Source of the DNA: Rhodocyclaceae bacterium
Lineage (GTDB): Bacteria; Pseudomonadota; Gammaproteobacteria; Burkholderiales; Rhodocyclaceae
Length of the DNA: 64,000 bases
Direction of reading: 5' to 3'
NCBI GenBank assembly: GCA_023150275.1
Contig: JAKLLG010000002.1
Coordinates: 200,511-264,510 of the forward strand
Shown: piece by piece, positions 17,532 through 26,639 of the stretch
How the letters are laid out: every line of letters starts with the position of its first letter
How positions within the stretch are numbered: the first letter of the stretch is position 1
Position numbers and translations under genes: made by a program
Notes under the pieces: model-generated
The model's input: the letters and a program-made list of their open reading frames with translations, nothing else
What the model was told of the DNA's origin: nothing
Databases searched by the model: none

Positions 17532-19352
17532 TCAGGTCGCCGCTTCGCCGATCAGTGCGAGGAGTTCTTCGCCGTAGTGCTCGATCTTCGCGGCGCCGAT
17601 GCCGCTGACCATGGCCAGATGTCCGCGCGAGGTCGGGCGCATCTCGGCGAGCTCCCTGAGTGTGCGGTCGTGCAGGATCACGTAGGCGGGAACGCCCTGT
17701 TCGCGAGCGGTATTGGCGCGCCATTGGCGCAGTTGGTCGAACAGCGCCACGTCTGCGGCCGAAAGATCGGCGACGAGCGTTGTTGTTTTGGCCTTCTTTG
17801 CCTTGGCAGCGGCTTTTCGGGCAATGTGCCGGCGCAACTGCAGCGTTTGTTCGCCTTTCAGTACCGGGCGTGCGGCCTCGGTGAGCTTCAGCGCGCCATG
17901 TTCGGCGAGGTCCGCATGCAGCATGCCGGCGGCGACCAGTTGGCGGATCACGGCGCGCCATTCGGCATCGTCGAGGTCGGCGCCAATGCCGAACACGGAG
18001 AGCTGGTCGTGGCCCCATTGCGCGGCCTTGTCGCTCTTCTTGCCGCGCAGCACGTCGATCACATGCACGGCACCGAAACGCTGGCCGGTACGATAGACGG
18101 CGGAGAGCGCCTTCTGCGCGACGACGGTGCCATCGAACAGCTCGGGCGGGTCGAGGCAGACGTCGCAGTTGCCGCAGGGCGTGGTTTGCTCGCCGAAATA
18201 GTCGAGCAGCACCACGCGCCGGCAGCGCGGCGCTTCGCAGTAGGCCAGGAGCGCGTTCAGCTTCTGCGCTTCCAGCCGTTTCTGCTCCGGTGGTGCGGTG
18301 GATTCGTCGATGCGCGAACGCTGCAGCACGACATCCTGCAGACCATAGGCCATCCACGCTTCCGAGGGCTCGCCGTCGCGGCCGGCGCGGCCGGTTTCCT
18401 GGTAGTAGGCTTCGATGCTCTTGGGCAGGTCGAGGTGGGCGACGAAGCGCACGTCGGGTTTGTCGATGCCCATGCCGAAGGCGATCGTCGCGCAGATGAC
18501 GATGCCGTCCTCGCGCAGGAAGCGGCGCTGGTTCTCGGTGCGGCTCGCCGCGTCCATGCCGGCGTGGTAGGGCAGGGCGGAGAAGCCCTGTTCGTTGAGC
18601 CAGTCGGCGGTTTCATCGACCTTCTTGCGCGAGAGGCAATAGACGATGCCGGCCTCGCCCTTGCGCTCAGCGAGGAAGCCGAGCAGCTGCCGGCGCGGGT
18701 TGTCCTTCTCGACCACGGTGTAGCGGATGTTCGGGCGGTCGAAGCTGGAAATGAAGATACGCGCTTCGCCGAGGCCGAGGCGCTGCACGATCTCGTTGCG
18801 CGTGGCCTCGTCGGCGGTGGCGGTCAGCGCGATGCGCGGGATGTCCGGGTAGCGCTCATGGAAGGCGGAGAGCTGCAGGTACTCGGGGCGGAAGTCGTGG
18901 CCCCACTGCGAGACGCAGTGCGCCTCGTCGATGGCGAAGAGCGCGATGCGCTGCTGCTGGTGCAGGCGTTCGAGCAGGTTGGCGCTGCGTTCGCCGGCCA
19001 GCCGTTCCGGGGCGATGTAGAGGAGATCGAGTTCTCCACTGAACAGCTTGCGCTCGATCTCCTGCACTTCGGGCCAATCGAGCGTCGAGTTGAGGAAGGC
19101 GGCGCGCACGCCGGCCTGCAGCAGCGCGTCGACCTGATCCTGCATCAGCGCGATCAGCGGCGAGACGACGATGCCGACGCCCGGTCGCAGCAGTGCCGGA
19201 ATCTGGTAGCAGAGCGACTTGCCGCCGCCGGTCGGCATCAGCACCAGCGCGTCGCCGCCGCCGGAGACATGCGTGATGATTTCCTCTTGGCTACCCCGGA
19301 AGGCGGGGTAGCCGAAGGTGGTGCGGAGAATATCAAGCGCCTGGTCAGTCAC
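17532..19352 (-). CDS. recQ: ATP-dependent DNA helicase RecQ
   Basis: 606 aa. Helicase motifs: MPTGGGKSLCYQIPA (Walker A), DEAHCVSQWGHDFRPEY (DExH and the RecQ aromatic loop), GRAGRDGEPSEAW (motif VI). The zinc-binding domain has CEAPRCRR...CGNCDVC, followed by winged-helix and C-terminal HRDC domains (LRQWRANTAREQGVPAYVILHDRTLRELA). Acts 3'-5' in recombination and fork repair. Start is GTG at 19352, overlapping the terC-family stop by 8 bases, so it is the last gene of the riboswitch-led transcript. Confidence 0.97.
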   Translation of the reverse strand: MTDQALDILRTTFGYPAFRGSQEEIITHVSGGGDALVLMPTGGGKSLCYQIPALLRPGVGIVVSPLIALMQDQVDALLQAGVRAAFLNSTLDWPEVQEIERKLFSGELDLLYIAPERLAGERSANLLERLHQQQRIALFAIDEAHCVSQWGHDFRPEYLQLSAFHERYPDIPRIALTATADEATRNEIVQRLGLGEARIFISSFDRPNIRYTVVEKDNPRRQLLGFLAERKGEAGIVYCLSRKKVDETADWLNEQGFSALPYHAGMDAASRTENQRRFLREDGIVICATIAFGMGIDKPDVRFVAHLDLPKSIEAYYQETGRAGRDGEPSEAWMAYGLQDVVLQRSRIDESTAPPEQKRLEAQKLNALLAYCEAPRCRRVVLLDYFGEQTTPCGNCDVCLDPPELFDGTVVAQKALSAVYRTGQRFGAVHVIDVLRGKKSDKAAQWGHDQLSVFGIGADLDDAEWRAVIRQLVAAGMLHADLAEHGALKLTEAARPVLKGEQTLQLRRHIARKAAAKAKKAKTTTLVADLSAADVALFDQLRQWRANTAREQGVPAYVILHDRTLRELAEMRPTSRGHLAMVSGIGAAKIEHYGEELLALIGEAAT

Positions 19353-20304
19353 TCGCGGCTTTCTTCTCCGGAATCAGCCAGGAGGCGGCGATGGAAGCGA
19401 CGAGGATTGCGGCAACGACACCGAGCGACAGGAACACCGGAATCTTGAACCACTCGACGATGAGCATCTTGGTGCCGATGAAGATCAACACCAGCGCGAG
19501 GCCGTACTTCAAGAGGTGGAAGCGGCTGGCGAGATCGGCGAGCAGAAAATACAGCGCCCTGAGGCCGAGGATCGCAAAGATGTTCGAGGTCATGACGATG
19601 AACGGGTCGGTGGTGATGGCGAAGATCGCCGGGATGGAGTCTACCGCGAAGATGACGTCGGTGATGCCGATCAGCACGACGACGACGAACAGCGGCGTGA
19701 ACCAGCGCATGCCGTCCTTCATCAGCCACAGCTTCTCGCCGACGAATTCCTTCGTGATCGCGAGGTGGCCGCGCATCCATTTCAGGATCGGGTTCTTCTC
19801 CAGATCCGGTTCGTGGTCGGCCGCCCAGATCATCTTGATGCCGGTGATCAGCAGGAAGGCGCCAAAGACGTAGAGGATCCAGTGGAACTGCGCGATCAGC
19901 CAGGCACCGATGAGGATCATGATCGCGCGCAGCACGACGGCGCCGATGACGCCGATGATCAGCGCACGCTTCTGCAACTCGGCCGGCACCGCGAAGGCGG
20001 TAAACAGCATCAGGAAAACGAAGATGTTGTCGACAGAGAGCGACTTTTCGATCAGGTAGCCGGTCAGGAACTCGGTGGCCTTGAGATTGGCGAGTTCGCG
20101 GCCGGCGCTGGCATCGAGCCAGAACCACAGGCCAGCGTTGAAGATCAGCGCCAGCGCCACCCAGAGCAGCGACCAGCCGAGGGCTTCCTTGACGCCGACC
20201 GCGTGTGAGCCCTTCTTGTCGAGGACGATGAGGTCAATGGTGATGGCGATCACGACGAAGAGCGCGAAGCCCCCCCACATCCAGCCGTTGGCAATGCCTT
20301 CCAT
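19345..20304 (-). CDS. alx: TerC/Alx-family membrane protein, probable Mn2+ exporter
   Basis: 319 aa with about nine membrane helices and close similarity to E. coli Alx: LTGYLIEKSLSVDNIFVFLMLF near residue 90 and DVIFAVDSIPAIFAITTDPFIVMTSNIFAILGLRALYFLLADL near 220 (acidic residues within membrane helices, candidate Mn ligands). ATG 20304 has AAGGAG upstream, overlapping the stop of the small ORF before it. A manganese riboswitch at 20601-20755 on the same strand supports manganese homeostasis as the role. Translation overlaps recQ downstream. Confidence 0.93.
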   Translation of the reverse strand: MEGIANGWMWGGFALFVVIAITIDLIVLDKKGSHAVGVKEALGWSLLWVALALIFNAGLWFWLDASAGRELANLKATEFLTGYLIEKSLSVDNIFVFLMLFTAFAVPAELQKRALIIGVIGAVVLRAIMILIGAWLIAQFHWILYVFGAFLLITGIKMIWAADHEPDLEKNPILKWMRGHLAITKEFVGEKLWLMKDGMRWFTPLFVVVVLIGITDVIFAVDSIPAIFAITTDPFIVMTSNIFAILGLRALYFLLADLASRFHLLKYGLALVLIFIGTKMLIVEWFKIPVFLSLGVVAAILVASIAASWLIPEKKAASD

Positions 20305-20314
20305 GGTGGTCTCC

Positions 20315-20536
20315 TTACCAGTTGTTGTTGTGGCGGGGATCGACGCGGCGGAACTCACCGTCGATCACGCGCGGCGAAGCCGGAGTACGCGCGTCGCGCG
20401 CCGTGGCCGTCGTGGCACGCATCACCGGCGCCATTGCGCGGCGCAGCGCAAAGCCGCCGAGACGCAGCAGGGCACGTAGCAAGGCAAGACGGATCAGGTT
20501 CGAAAGATTGGCGAGCTTGAGGCTGGGGAATTTCAT
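20315..20536 (-). CDS. Small conserved-looking hypothetical protein between Mn riboswitch and alx
   Basis: 73 aa beginning MKFPSLKLANLSNLIRLALL: an amphipathic/hydrophobic basic N-terminal half (RLALLRALLRLGGFALRRAM) and a Ser/Thr/Arg-rich tail ending VIDGEFRRVDPRHNNNW. Its TAA overlaps the ribosome site of alx, so it is very likely translated and coupled to it. No family recognised. Being under the manganese riboswitch, it may be a small membrane-associated Mn-response protein; that is inference. The longer frame to 20662 would run into the riboswitch and is rejected. Confidence 0.6.
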   Translation of the reverse strand: MKFPSLKLANLSNLIRLALLRALLRLGGFALRRAMAPVMRATTATARDARTPASPRVIDGEFRRVDPRHNNNW

Positions 20537-20600
20537 TGTGTCGGCTCCATGTCGTTCAGGGTTGCTGGCAAAGCCCCTTGCCGACACCGGCGCGTCAACG

Positions 20601-20755
20601 AAAAAGACCTTTGCCGGGCGGCAAAGGTCTCGCTTGCAGTGGCGGCGAAGGGTGTTGCTCACACCTTCTGCCGCTTGCCCGACAGGCCGGGGATTGCCTT
20701 GAAGCGCATTCCCGTATTGACGACCGGTCGATCCAGCTACTCCCCTTTGGGGTAA
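20601..20755 (-). promoter_or_regulatory. Manganese riboswitch (yybP-ykoY)
   Basis: Read on the minus strand it has the class signature: AAAGGGGAGTAGC at the 5' side (20748-20736), GTCAATACGG in the second arm of the four-way region, and CGAGACCTTTGCC at the 3' side. The last element forms a strong hairpin, AGACCTTTGCC/GGCAAAGGTCT (20605-20630), followed by TTTTT, so it can act as an intrinsic terminator or expression platform. It lies about 65 bases upstream of the 73-aa ORF and 300 bases upstream of alx. Known members bind Mn2+ and turn on exporter genes. Confidence 0.9.
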
Positions 20756-20791
20756 GGCGGATTCTGCCCAAGCTGGCGGATCAGGTCAAGT

Positions 20792-21523
20792 TCAATTCAG
20801 TTTCTCACGCTGCAGGCGCGCACCATCCCAAAGCAGGCACTCGCCCTGCCCGTCGTGCCAATCGGCAAGCACCCAGCGTTCAACGTGAATGCCGTCGACG
20901 ATATGGTCGTGCGTCGCCGGCCGGTGCGTGTGGCCGTGGATGAAGGTGGCGTAGCCGTGCGTGCGCAGGAAGTCTTCCGTTTCGCCTGGATTGACGTCCA
21001 TCAGGTAATCGGCGCGCCCGGCCTTGTCCGCCTTGCCTGCTTCGCTCCGCTCGCGCAGCGCGCGGGCGATGGCGTGGCGCTCGGCGAGGGGCTTCTGCAG
21101 GAAGGCGGCTTGCCACTCGGGACTGCGCGATTGCGCGCGGAAGGCCTGGTACTCGGCGTCGTCCGTGCAGAGTGCGTCGCCGTGTGCGAGCACGAACTGC
21201 CACTCCGGTGTCGAGAGCACCCAGGGATCGGGCAGCAGGCGGGCGCCTGTCGCTGCGGCGAAGCCTTCGCCAAGCAGAAAATCGCGGTTGCCACGCATGA
21301 CGTTTACAGCGAGGCCGGCGTCGGTGGTTTCGCGCAGCGCACTGATGATGGTGGCGTGGTTCGGATTGTCGAGATCATCGTCACCGACCCAGTATTCGAA
21401 CAGATCGCCGAGGATGTAGAGCGCCTCGGCGGCACGCGCGCGGCCGCCGAGGAATTCGAGGAAGAGTGCGTTGAGTTCCGGGGTCTGCGCCGATAGGTGC
21501 AGGTCGGAAACGAAGAGGATCAC
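20792..21523 (-). CDS. lpxH: UDP-2,3-diacylglucosamine diphosphatase
   Basis: 243 aa metallophosphoesterase: FVSDLHLS (DxH), GDLFEYWVGDDDL (GDxxE), RGNRDFLLG (GNRD), LAHGDALCTDD (HGD) and FIHGHTHRPATH (GHTH), exactly the LpxH set. It hydrolyses UDP-2,3-diacylglucosamine to lipid X in lipid A synthesis at the inner membrane surface. The start is GTG at 21523. It sits downstream of the cyclophilin genes, after an intergenic repeat. Confidence 0.95.
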   Translation of the reverse strand: MILFVSDLHLSAQTPELNALFLEFLGGRARAAEALYILGDLFEYWVGDDDLDNPNHATIISALRETTDAGLAVNVMRGNRDFLLGEGFAAATGARLLPDPWVLSTPEWQFVLAHGDALCTDDAEYQAFRAQSRSPEWQAAFLQKPLAERHAIARALRERSEAGKADKAGRADYLMDVNPGETEDFLRTHGYATFIHGHTHRPATHDHIVDGIHVERWVLADWHDGQGECLLWDGARLQREKLN

Positions 21524-21544
21524 GCGGTATCGTCCGTGGTGCCA

Positions 21545-21670
21545 TTCATGGTTCGAGCAGCCTGCCCTGAGCCCGGTCGAAGAGCCTGCGTTGCAGGCTA
21601 CTCACCACGAACGGAAGTTGCGCCCCGTTCGTCCTGAGTAAGCCGCGCAGCGGCTGTATCGAAGGACATG
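21545..21670. repeat. Mosaic REP-like intergenic palindromic repeat
   Basis: Contains pieces of the common proteobacterial repeat (CCTGAGC..GGTCGAAG, CACCACGAACGG, GTTCGTCCTGAGTA...TATCGAAGGAC). Internal perfect stems include AGCCTGC/GCAGGCT (about 21593) and AGCCGC-GCA-GCGGCT (about 21641). It fills the gap between ppiB and lpxH; no gene is present there. Confidence 0.7.
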
Positions 21671-21680
21671 TGGCAGATGA

Positions 21681-22178
21681 TCAAACCGCCTCGGCCTTCT
21701 CGATGATCACGTCGTCGACTGGCACGTCCTGATGGAAGCCCTTGTTGCCGGTGCGCACCGCCCGGATCTGGTCGACGACGTCGAGACCTTCGGTGACCTC
21801 ACCGAAGACACAGTAACCCCAGCCCTGTCCGGACGGCGATTTGAAGTCGAGAAAGTCGTTGTCGACCACGTTGATGAAGAACTGGGCGGTGGCCGAGTGC
21901 GGGTCGCCGGTGCGCGCCATGGCGATGGTGCCGCGCTTGTTCTTGAGGCCGTTGGCGGCTTCGTTGTCGATCGGCGCCTTGGTGTCCTTCTGCTTCATGC
22001 CTGGCTCGAAACCGCCGCCCTGGATCATGAAGCCCTTGATCACGCGGTGGAAGATGGTGTTGTCGTAGTGGCCGGCGGCAACATACGCGAGAAAGTTCTC
22101 GACCGTCTTCGGCGCTTTCTCGGCATCGAGCTTGAGGGTGATAGCACCAAAATTGGTGGTGAGCTTGACCTGGGACAT
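21681..22178 (-). CDS. ppiB: Peptidyl-prolyl cis-trans isomerase B, cytoplasmic cyclophilin
   Basis: 165 aa without signal peptide. Cyclophilin active-site residues are intact: [15 protein letters not shown] (catalytic Arg), [20 protein letters not shown] (Gln, Phe) and [18 protein letters not shown]. It speeds prolyl isomerisation in cytoplasmic proteins. It follows the exported paralogue ppiA by 12 bases; the two are about half identical, a local gene duplication. Confidence 0.95.
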   Translation of the reverse strand: MSQVKLTTNFGAITLKLDAEKAPKTVENFLAYVAAGHYDNTIFHRVIKGFMIQGGGFEPGMKQKDTKAPIDNEAANGLKNKRGTIAMARTGDPHSATAQFFINVVDNDFLDFKSPSGQGWGYCVFGEVTEGLDVVDQIRAVRTGNKGFHQDVPVDDVIIEKAEAV

Positions 22179-22190
22179 GGGGTGTTTTCC

Positions 22191-22751
22191 TTACTTTTCG
22201 GAGATGACTTTGACGGACTGGATGACGACCGGCTCGGTCGGCACGTTCTGGTGGGGGCCCTTGTTGCCGGTCTTCACCTGGGCGATCTTGTCGACGATGT
22301 CCATGCCTTCGGTGACCTTGCCGAACACGGCGTAGCCCCAGCCGTCGCGCGAGGGGAAATCGAGCGCCAGGTTGTCGGCATGATTGATGAAGAACTGCGC
22401 GGTGGCCGAGTGCGGATCCTGCGTGCGCGCCATGGCGATGGTGCCACGGGCGTTCTTCAGGCCGTTCTTGGCTTCGTTCTGGATCGGCGCCTTGGCCGGC
22501 TTCTGCGTCATGTCGGCGGTGAAGCCGCCGCCCTGGATCATGAAGCCGGGGATGACGCGGTGAAAGACGGTGCCGTTGTAGAAGCCTTCCTGCGTGTAGG
22601 CGAGAAAGTTCTTGCTCGATACCGGTGCCTTGGCGTCATCGAGTTCAATGACGATCTTGCCGAGGCTGGTCTGCATCTCGACCTTGGGGCCGGCCCACGC
22701 GGCGACGGAGAGGCTGAGCGCGGTGGCGATCAGCGATACTTTTTTCAACAT
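22191..22751 (-). CDS. ppiA: Peptidyl-prolyl cis-trans isomerase A, periplasmic cyclophilin
   Basis: 186 aa. A Sec signal peptide ([26 protein letters not shown]) precedes a cyclophilin domain with [15 protein letters not shown] and [20 protein letters not shown]. Periplasmic prolyl isomerase for exported proteins. It starts one base after the stop of the L,D-transpeptidase gene, placing it in an envelope-related operon. Confidence 0.95.
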   Translation of the reverse strand: MLKKVSLIATALSLSVAAWAGPKVEMQTSLGKIVIELDDAKAPVSSKNFLAYTQEGFYNGTVFHRVIPGFMIQGGGFTADMTQKPAKAPIQNEAKNGLKNARGTIAMARTQDPHSATAQFFINHADNLALDFPSRDGWGYAVFGKVTEGMDIVDKIAQVKTGNKGPHQNVPTEPVVIQSVKVISEK

Positions 22752-22752
22752 C

Positions 22753-23985
22753 TCAGGCTGCTCCTTCGTAAATGATCTTCCAGGCGCCGTCCTCGCGGAT
22801 CCAGTACTGGCGCTTCTTCATCTGGTTGGAAAGGTTGTTGCTGCGGTAGTCCTGTTCGAAGGTGACGACCACCAGTTCGTCCTTGCCCGGGTTGCGGAAC
22901 ATCGAGAGGTTCCCCGTCTTGACCTTGATCCATTCCTTGCCGGCGTTGACCTGCTGCTTCTGTCTGGCGAATTCATCGAAGCCTTGCTTTCCGGCCTGGA
23001 ACTTCTTCGAGTAGTGGCGCAGGAAACGGTCGGTGTCGCGGCTCTCCCAGTCGGCACGCCACATGTCGATGGTCTGGTTGAGCGCGGCGCGCTCCTTCTG
23101 CCAGTCGTCGAGCGACAGCCATTCGATGTCGTTGCTGATGATCACCGGCGTGACACCGGGCTGCAGGTTCTTGGCCAGCGCATCGAGGTCGCTGTTGGCG
23201 AGCACGACGCAGCCGTCGGAAGCCTTCGGCGGACGCGAGAAGGTGTCGGACGGGGTGCCGTGCAGCCAGATGCCGTGGCCGTTGCGGCCCTGCCGCTTGT
23301 CCCATTCGTTCGGGTAGTTGATCGGGAAGGCGCCACTGCCGTAGAAATCAGTAAGCTTCTGGCGGGGCAGGCTGGTGGTGACGTGGTAAACGCCGACCGG
23401 CGTTTTCTTGTCGCCTTCGCGCATCTTTTCGGCGCCGAGCTTGCCGTGGCTGATGTAGTAGTCAGCCACGAAGCGCGGATGGCCGCCGTCATTTTCGTAA
23501 AGGTAGAGTCGGGCCTTTTGCGTATCCACGACGACGGCGTGCTTCTGGTCCGGCTGCATCTGCAGCAGGTAGCGCGGCACCGCGTTGGCTGCAGGCTTCT
23601 GGCGCTGCGCCTTGAGTCGGGCCACCGCCTCCTCGCGCAGATCGGCCACGCGATCCTGGGGCGCGTTGGCGGCGTTGCCGAAGGTGGAGATCGGCCGCGC
23701 ACGGGCGAGCAGCAGGTCGCCCTTGATCAGGTGGCCGAGGCGAAAGTTCGGGTATTGATGCAGCAGCGATTCGACGAGGTTGAGTGCAGCGTCGAGCCGG
23801 TTCTTCTCGATCTCGGCGTAGATGCGCACCAGCTGCGCTTCAATGCCGGCATCGGAATAGGTGGCGGGCGGCGTCTGCTTGGCGCCGGAGACGGGCACTG
23901 CGGGTCCAACGGCAACAAGCGCGAGCAGCACGCCGCCAAATGCGGCGCGCCGGATCAACCGACGCGTTCCTGCTGGATGAGCCAT
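22753..23985 (-). CDS. L,D-transpeptidase (YkuD) with C-terminal NTF2-like domain
   Basis: 410 aa. Signal or anchor segment near residues 10-35, then an N-terminal helical part, then the YkuD catalytic domain ([14 protein letters not shown] ... [12 protein letters not shown]...[13 protein letters not shown]), with His in HGTPSD and Cys in SDGCVVL as catalytic residues. It forms or edits 3-3 peptidoglycan cross-links or attaches proteins to the wall. The last ~110 residues ([21 protein letters not shown] ... [16 protein letters not shown]) form an NTF2/SnoaL-like domain, as in Csd6-type enzymes. The start overlaps the upstream TPR gene by 31 bases. Confidence 0.9.
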   Translation of the reverse strand: MAHPAGTRRLIRRAAFGGVLLALVAVGPAVPVSGAKQTPPATYSDAGIEAQLVRIYAEIEKNRLDAALNLVESLLHQYPNFRLGHLIKGDLLLARARPISTFGNAANAPQDRVADLREEAVARLKAQRQKPAANAVPRYLLQMQPDQKHAVVVDTQKARLYLYENDGGHPRFVADYYISHGKLGAEKMREGDKKTPVGVYHVTTSLPRQKLTDFYGSGAFPINYPNEWDKRQGRNGHGIWLHGTPSDTFSRPPKASDGCVVLANSDLDALAKNLQPGVTPVIISNDIEWLSLDDWQKERAALNQTIDMWRADWESRDTDRFLRHYSKKFQAGKQGFDEFARQKQQVNAGKEWIKVKTGNLSMFRNPGKDELVVVTFEQDYRSNNLSNQMKKRQYWIREDGAWKIIYEGAA

Positions 23986-25058
23986 TTGCCGCCGATACGG
24001 ATCATGACCAGCGTCTTGCCGGCCGAGGAGTTGAGTGAGGCCGACTTGTAGTCCTGCCGGAATTTCACCGTGGCCTTGTCACCGTTTGCACTGACCTTGA
24101 TGTCGGAAACCGAAACGGAAATCTTGCCCGGCTTGTCGATGCGCTGCTGCCGTTCCGTTTCCCACGCCTTGCGCGGCATGCCGTTTGGCGTCTGGAAATC
24201 GGGTGCGTAGAAAGCGAGATAGGCTTTTACGTCCTTGCGCGACCAAGCGCTGGCCCAGGCTTGCAGCGTGCCGCTGATTTCGCCATCCACGGCCGCGGTG
24301 TCGGCAGCGGGTTTGGCTGCGGGTTTTTCGGCTTCGGCAGCCTTGTCGATCGGCTTCGCCGGCATCGCGGCGGGCGGCGCCACCGGCGTCACCGTGGCGG
24401 CCGGCTTGACGGGTTCGGAGGGCGGCGCAGCAGCGACCTTGACCGGTTCCTTGGCAGGTTCGGCGGCCTTCGCCGGCTCCGCCGGCTTGCTGCTCACTGC
24501 AACCGGCTTGCTACCGGGGCGGGCGCTCGTCGAAATGAGGTCGCGGATCAGCGACAGCTTGCCCTGTGCGGTGGCGTTCGAGGAGTCGATCTGCAGCGCC
24601 TTGTCGTAGGCCTGACTGGCGAGCTTGGCATAGACGTCGCCAAGATTCTCGTAGGCAATGGCGTAGGCCGGGTGAGTCCTTATTGCCATTTCCAGCGCGG
24701 TGCGCGCCTTGTCGTACTGCTTCTGCTGCGCATAAAGCACGGCGAGATTGTTGTACGGTTCCGGCAGCTCGGGGTAATCCTCGGTCAGCTTGGTGAAGAC
24801 CGCGATGGCGTCCATCGGGCGATTCATCTCGGTGAGGATCAGGCCCTTCATGAAGCGGCCCTGGGCATCGCGCGGCTTGCTGGCGATGTAGGCATCGGTC
24901 TTGTCGAGCGCCTGCGAGTACTGGCCGGCCTTGATCAGTTTCTGGATGTCGGCAAGGTCGTTGGCGTGCGCGAGTGGTGCCGCGAAACCGATGACGAGCG
25001 CGGTGAGATAGGCCGGCAGACGGGAGTTGCGGAGGTGCTTCGGAAGGCTGAGTGGCAT
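23955..25058 (-). CDS. Exported TPR protein with C-terminal NTF2-like domain
   Basis: 367 aa from MPLSLPKHLRN (ATG 25058). Signal peptide ending near LAHA-NDLAD, then about four TPR units (ADIQKLIKAGQYSQALDKTDAYIASKPRDA ... LPEPYNNLAVLYAQQKQYDKARTALEMAI), a Pro/Ala/Lys-rich linker (about 185-265), and a C-terminal NTF2/SnoaL-like domain (LQAWASAWSRKDVKAYLAFYAPDF ... VKFRQDYKSASLNSS). That domain resembles the end of the adjacent L,D-transpeptidase, suggesting the two act together at the cell wall. It heads the operon TPR - ldt - ppiA - ppiB - lpxH. Confidence 0.85.
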   Translation of the reverse strand: MPLSLPKHLRNSRLPAYLTALVIGFAAPLAHANDLADIQKLIKAGQYSQALDKTDAYIASKPRDAQGRFMKGLILTEMNRPMDAIAVFTKLTEDYPELPEPYNNLAVLYAQQKQYDKARTALEMAIRTHPAYAIAYENLGDVYAKLASQAYDKALQIDSSNATAQGKLSLIRDLISTSARPGSKPVAVSSKPAEPAKAAEPAKEPVKVAAAPPSEPVKPAATVTPVAPPAAMPAKPIDKAAEAEKPAAKPAADTAAVDGEISGTLQAWASAWSRKDVKAYLAFYAPDFQTPNGMPRKAWETERQQRIDKPGKISVSVSDIKVSANGDKATVKFRQDYKSASLNSSAGKTLVMIRIGGKWLIQQERVG

Positions 25059-25265
25059 CGCTGTGATATACTGGCCAAGTTGGGTTGCGCAATAAGCCGT
25101 GGGCGGTTTTTTCGTGCCAAAGGCTTGCAATCCGCCGATTCTAACAAGAAGCGCCGCGAAACCCAAACTTCATAGCCCGCCCGAAATCGCCTTTCCGATC
25201 CTGCCGTCCGTGACGCCGAGCGCCTTTCGGCGATGTTCGCGGAGGCAGCGAAACGAGTCCGCCAG

Positions 25266-26639
25266 ATGCTGAAAATCTACAACTCCCTCGCCCGGGAAAA
25301 ACAGGATTTCGTCCCCATCGAACCCGGCCGCGTGCGCATGTACGTCTGCGGCATGACCGTCTACGATTATTGCCATCTCGGCCATGCCCGCGTGCTGGTG
25401 GTGTTCGATATGGTGCAGCGCTGGCTGAAGGCTTCCGGCTACGCCGTGACCTACGTGCGCAACATCACCGACATCGACGACAAGATCATCCGGCGCGCGA
25501 TCGAAAACAAGGAAACGATCGGCCAGCTGACCGGGCGTTTCATCGCGCACATGAACGAGGATGCCGCCGCGCTGGGCGTGCAGAAGCCCGATCACGAACC
25601 GAAGGCGACCGAATATGTGCCGCAGATGCTCGACATGATCGGGCAGCTGGAGAAGAACGGCCTCGCCTACCAGGCCGCGGACGGCGACGTGAATTACTCG
25701 GTGCGCAAGTTCGCCGGCTACGGCAAGCTTTCCGGCAAGTCGCTCGACGACCTGCGTGCCGGCGAGCGTGTCGAGGTCGATTCGGCAAAGCACGATCCGC
25801 TCGATTTCGTGCTCTGGAAGCACGCCAAGGAAGGCGAGCCGTTCTGGCAGTCGCCCTGGGGCAATGGCCGTCCGGGTTGGCACATCGAATGCTCGGCGAT
25901 GAGCTCGCAGTTGCTCGGCAAGCATTTCGACATCCACGGCGGCGGCCAGGATCTGCAGTTTCCGCATCACGAGAACGAGATCGCCCAGTCCGAGGGCGCG
26001 CACAGTTGCGCCTTCGTCAATTACTGGATGCACAACGGCTTCGTGCGCGTCGACGACGAGAAGATGTCGAAGTCGCTGGGCAACTTCTTCACCATCCGCG
26101 AAGTGCTGAAGAAGTACGACGCCGAGGTGGTGCGCTTCTTCATTCTGCGCGCGCACTACCGCAGTCCGCTGAATTATTCTGACGCCCACCTTGACGATGC
26201 GCGGCACGCGCTGACCCGCCTGTACACGGCGCTGAAGGGCTTCGAGACCGTCGCCGCCGCCATCGACTGGAAGGAAGCACACGCGCAGCGCTTCCGCACG
26301 GCACTCGACGACGATTTCGGCACACCGGAGGCGGTGGCTGTCCTTTTCGACCTTGCCGCCGAGCTCAACCGCTCGCATTCGGCGACGCTGGCCGCGCAGT
26401 TGAAGGGGCTTGCCGGCGTGCTCGGCCTGCTTGGCCGTGACGCGCAATCCTTCCTGCAGGCGGCACCGGCTGCCGAGGGTGGGCTGGCCGAGGCGGATAT
26501 CGAGCGATTGATCGCTGAGCGCGCGGCGGCGAAGAAGGCGAAGAATTACGCCGAGGCGGACCGCCTTCGCGGCGAGCTGACGGCTGCCGGCATCGTGCTT
26601 GAGGATTCGCCGGCCGGCACCACCTGGCGCCGCGCCTGA
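25266..26639 (+). CDS. cysS: Cysteinyl-tRNA synthetase
   Basis: 457 aa from ATG 25266 ([13 protein letters not shown]), matching family N-termini; an in-frame ATG at 25233 is rejected. Class I signature HLGHARVLV, zinc ligand Cys in [29 protein letters not shown], and KMSKSLGNF. It charges tRNA-Cys. Convergent with the diguanylate cyclase gene with no gap between stops. Confidence 0.98.
   Translation: MLKIYNSLAREKQDFVPIEPGRVRMYVCGMTVYDYCHLGHARVLVVFDMVQRWLKASGYAVTYVRNITDIDDKIIRRAIENKETIGQLTGRFIAHMNEDAAALGVQKPDHEPKATEYVPQMLDMIGQLEKNGLAYQAADGDVNYSVRKFAGYGKLSGKSLDDLRAGERVEVDSAKHDPLDFVLWKHAKEGEPFWQSPWGNGRPGWHIECSAMSSQLLGKHFDIHGGGQDLQFPHHENEIAQSEGAHSCAFVNYWMHNGFVRVDDEKMSKSLGNFFTIREVLKKYDAEVVRFFILRAHYRSPLNYSDAHLDDARHALTRLYTALKGFETVAAAIDWKEAHAQRFRTALDDDFGTPEAVAVLFDLAAELNRSHSATLAAQLKGLAGVLGLLGRDAQSFLQAAPAAEGGLAEADIERLIAERAAAKKAKNYAEADRLRGELTAAGIVLEDSPAGTTWRRA

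Noticed and set aside
20315-20662. Longer version of the small ORF upstream of alx
   Set aside because: The extra 42 codons would be read through the 3' hairpin of the manganese riboswitch; the internal ATG at 20536 fits better.
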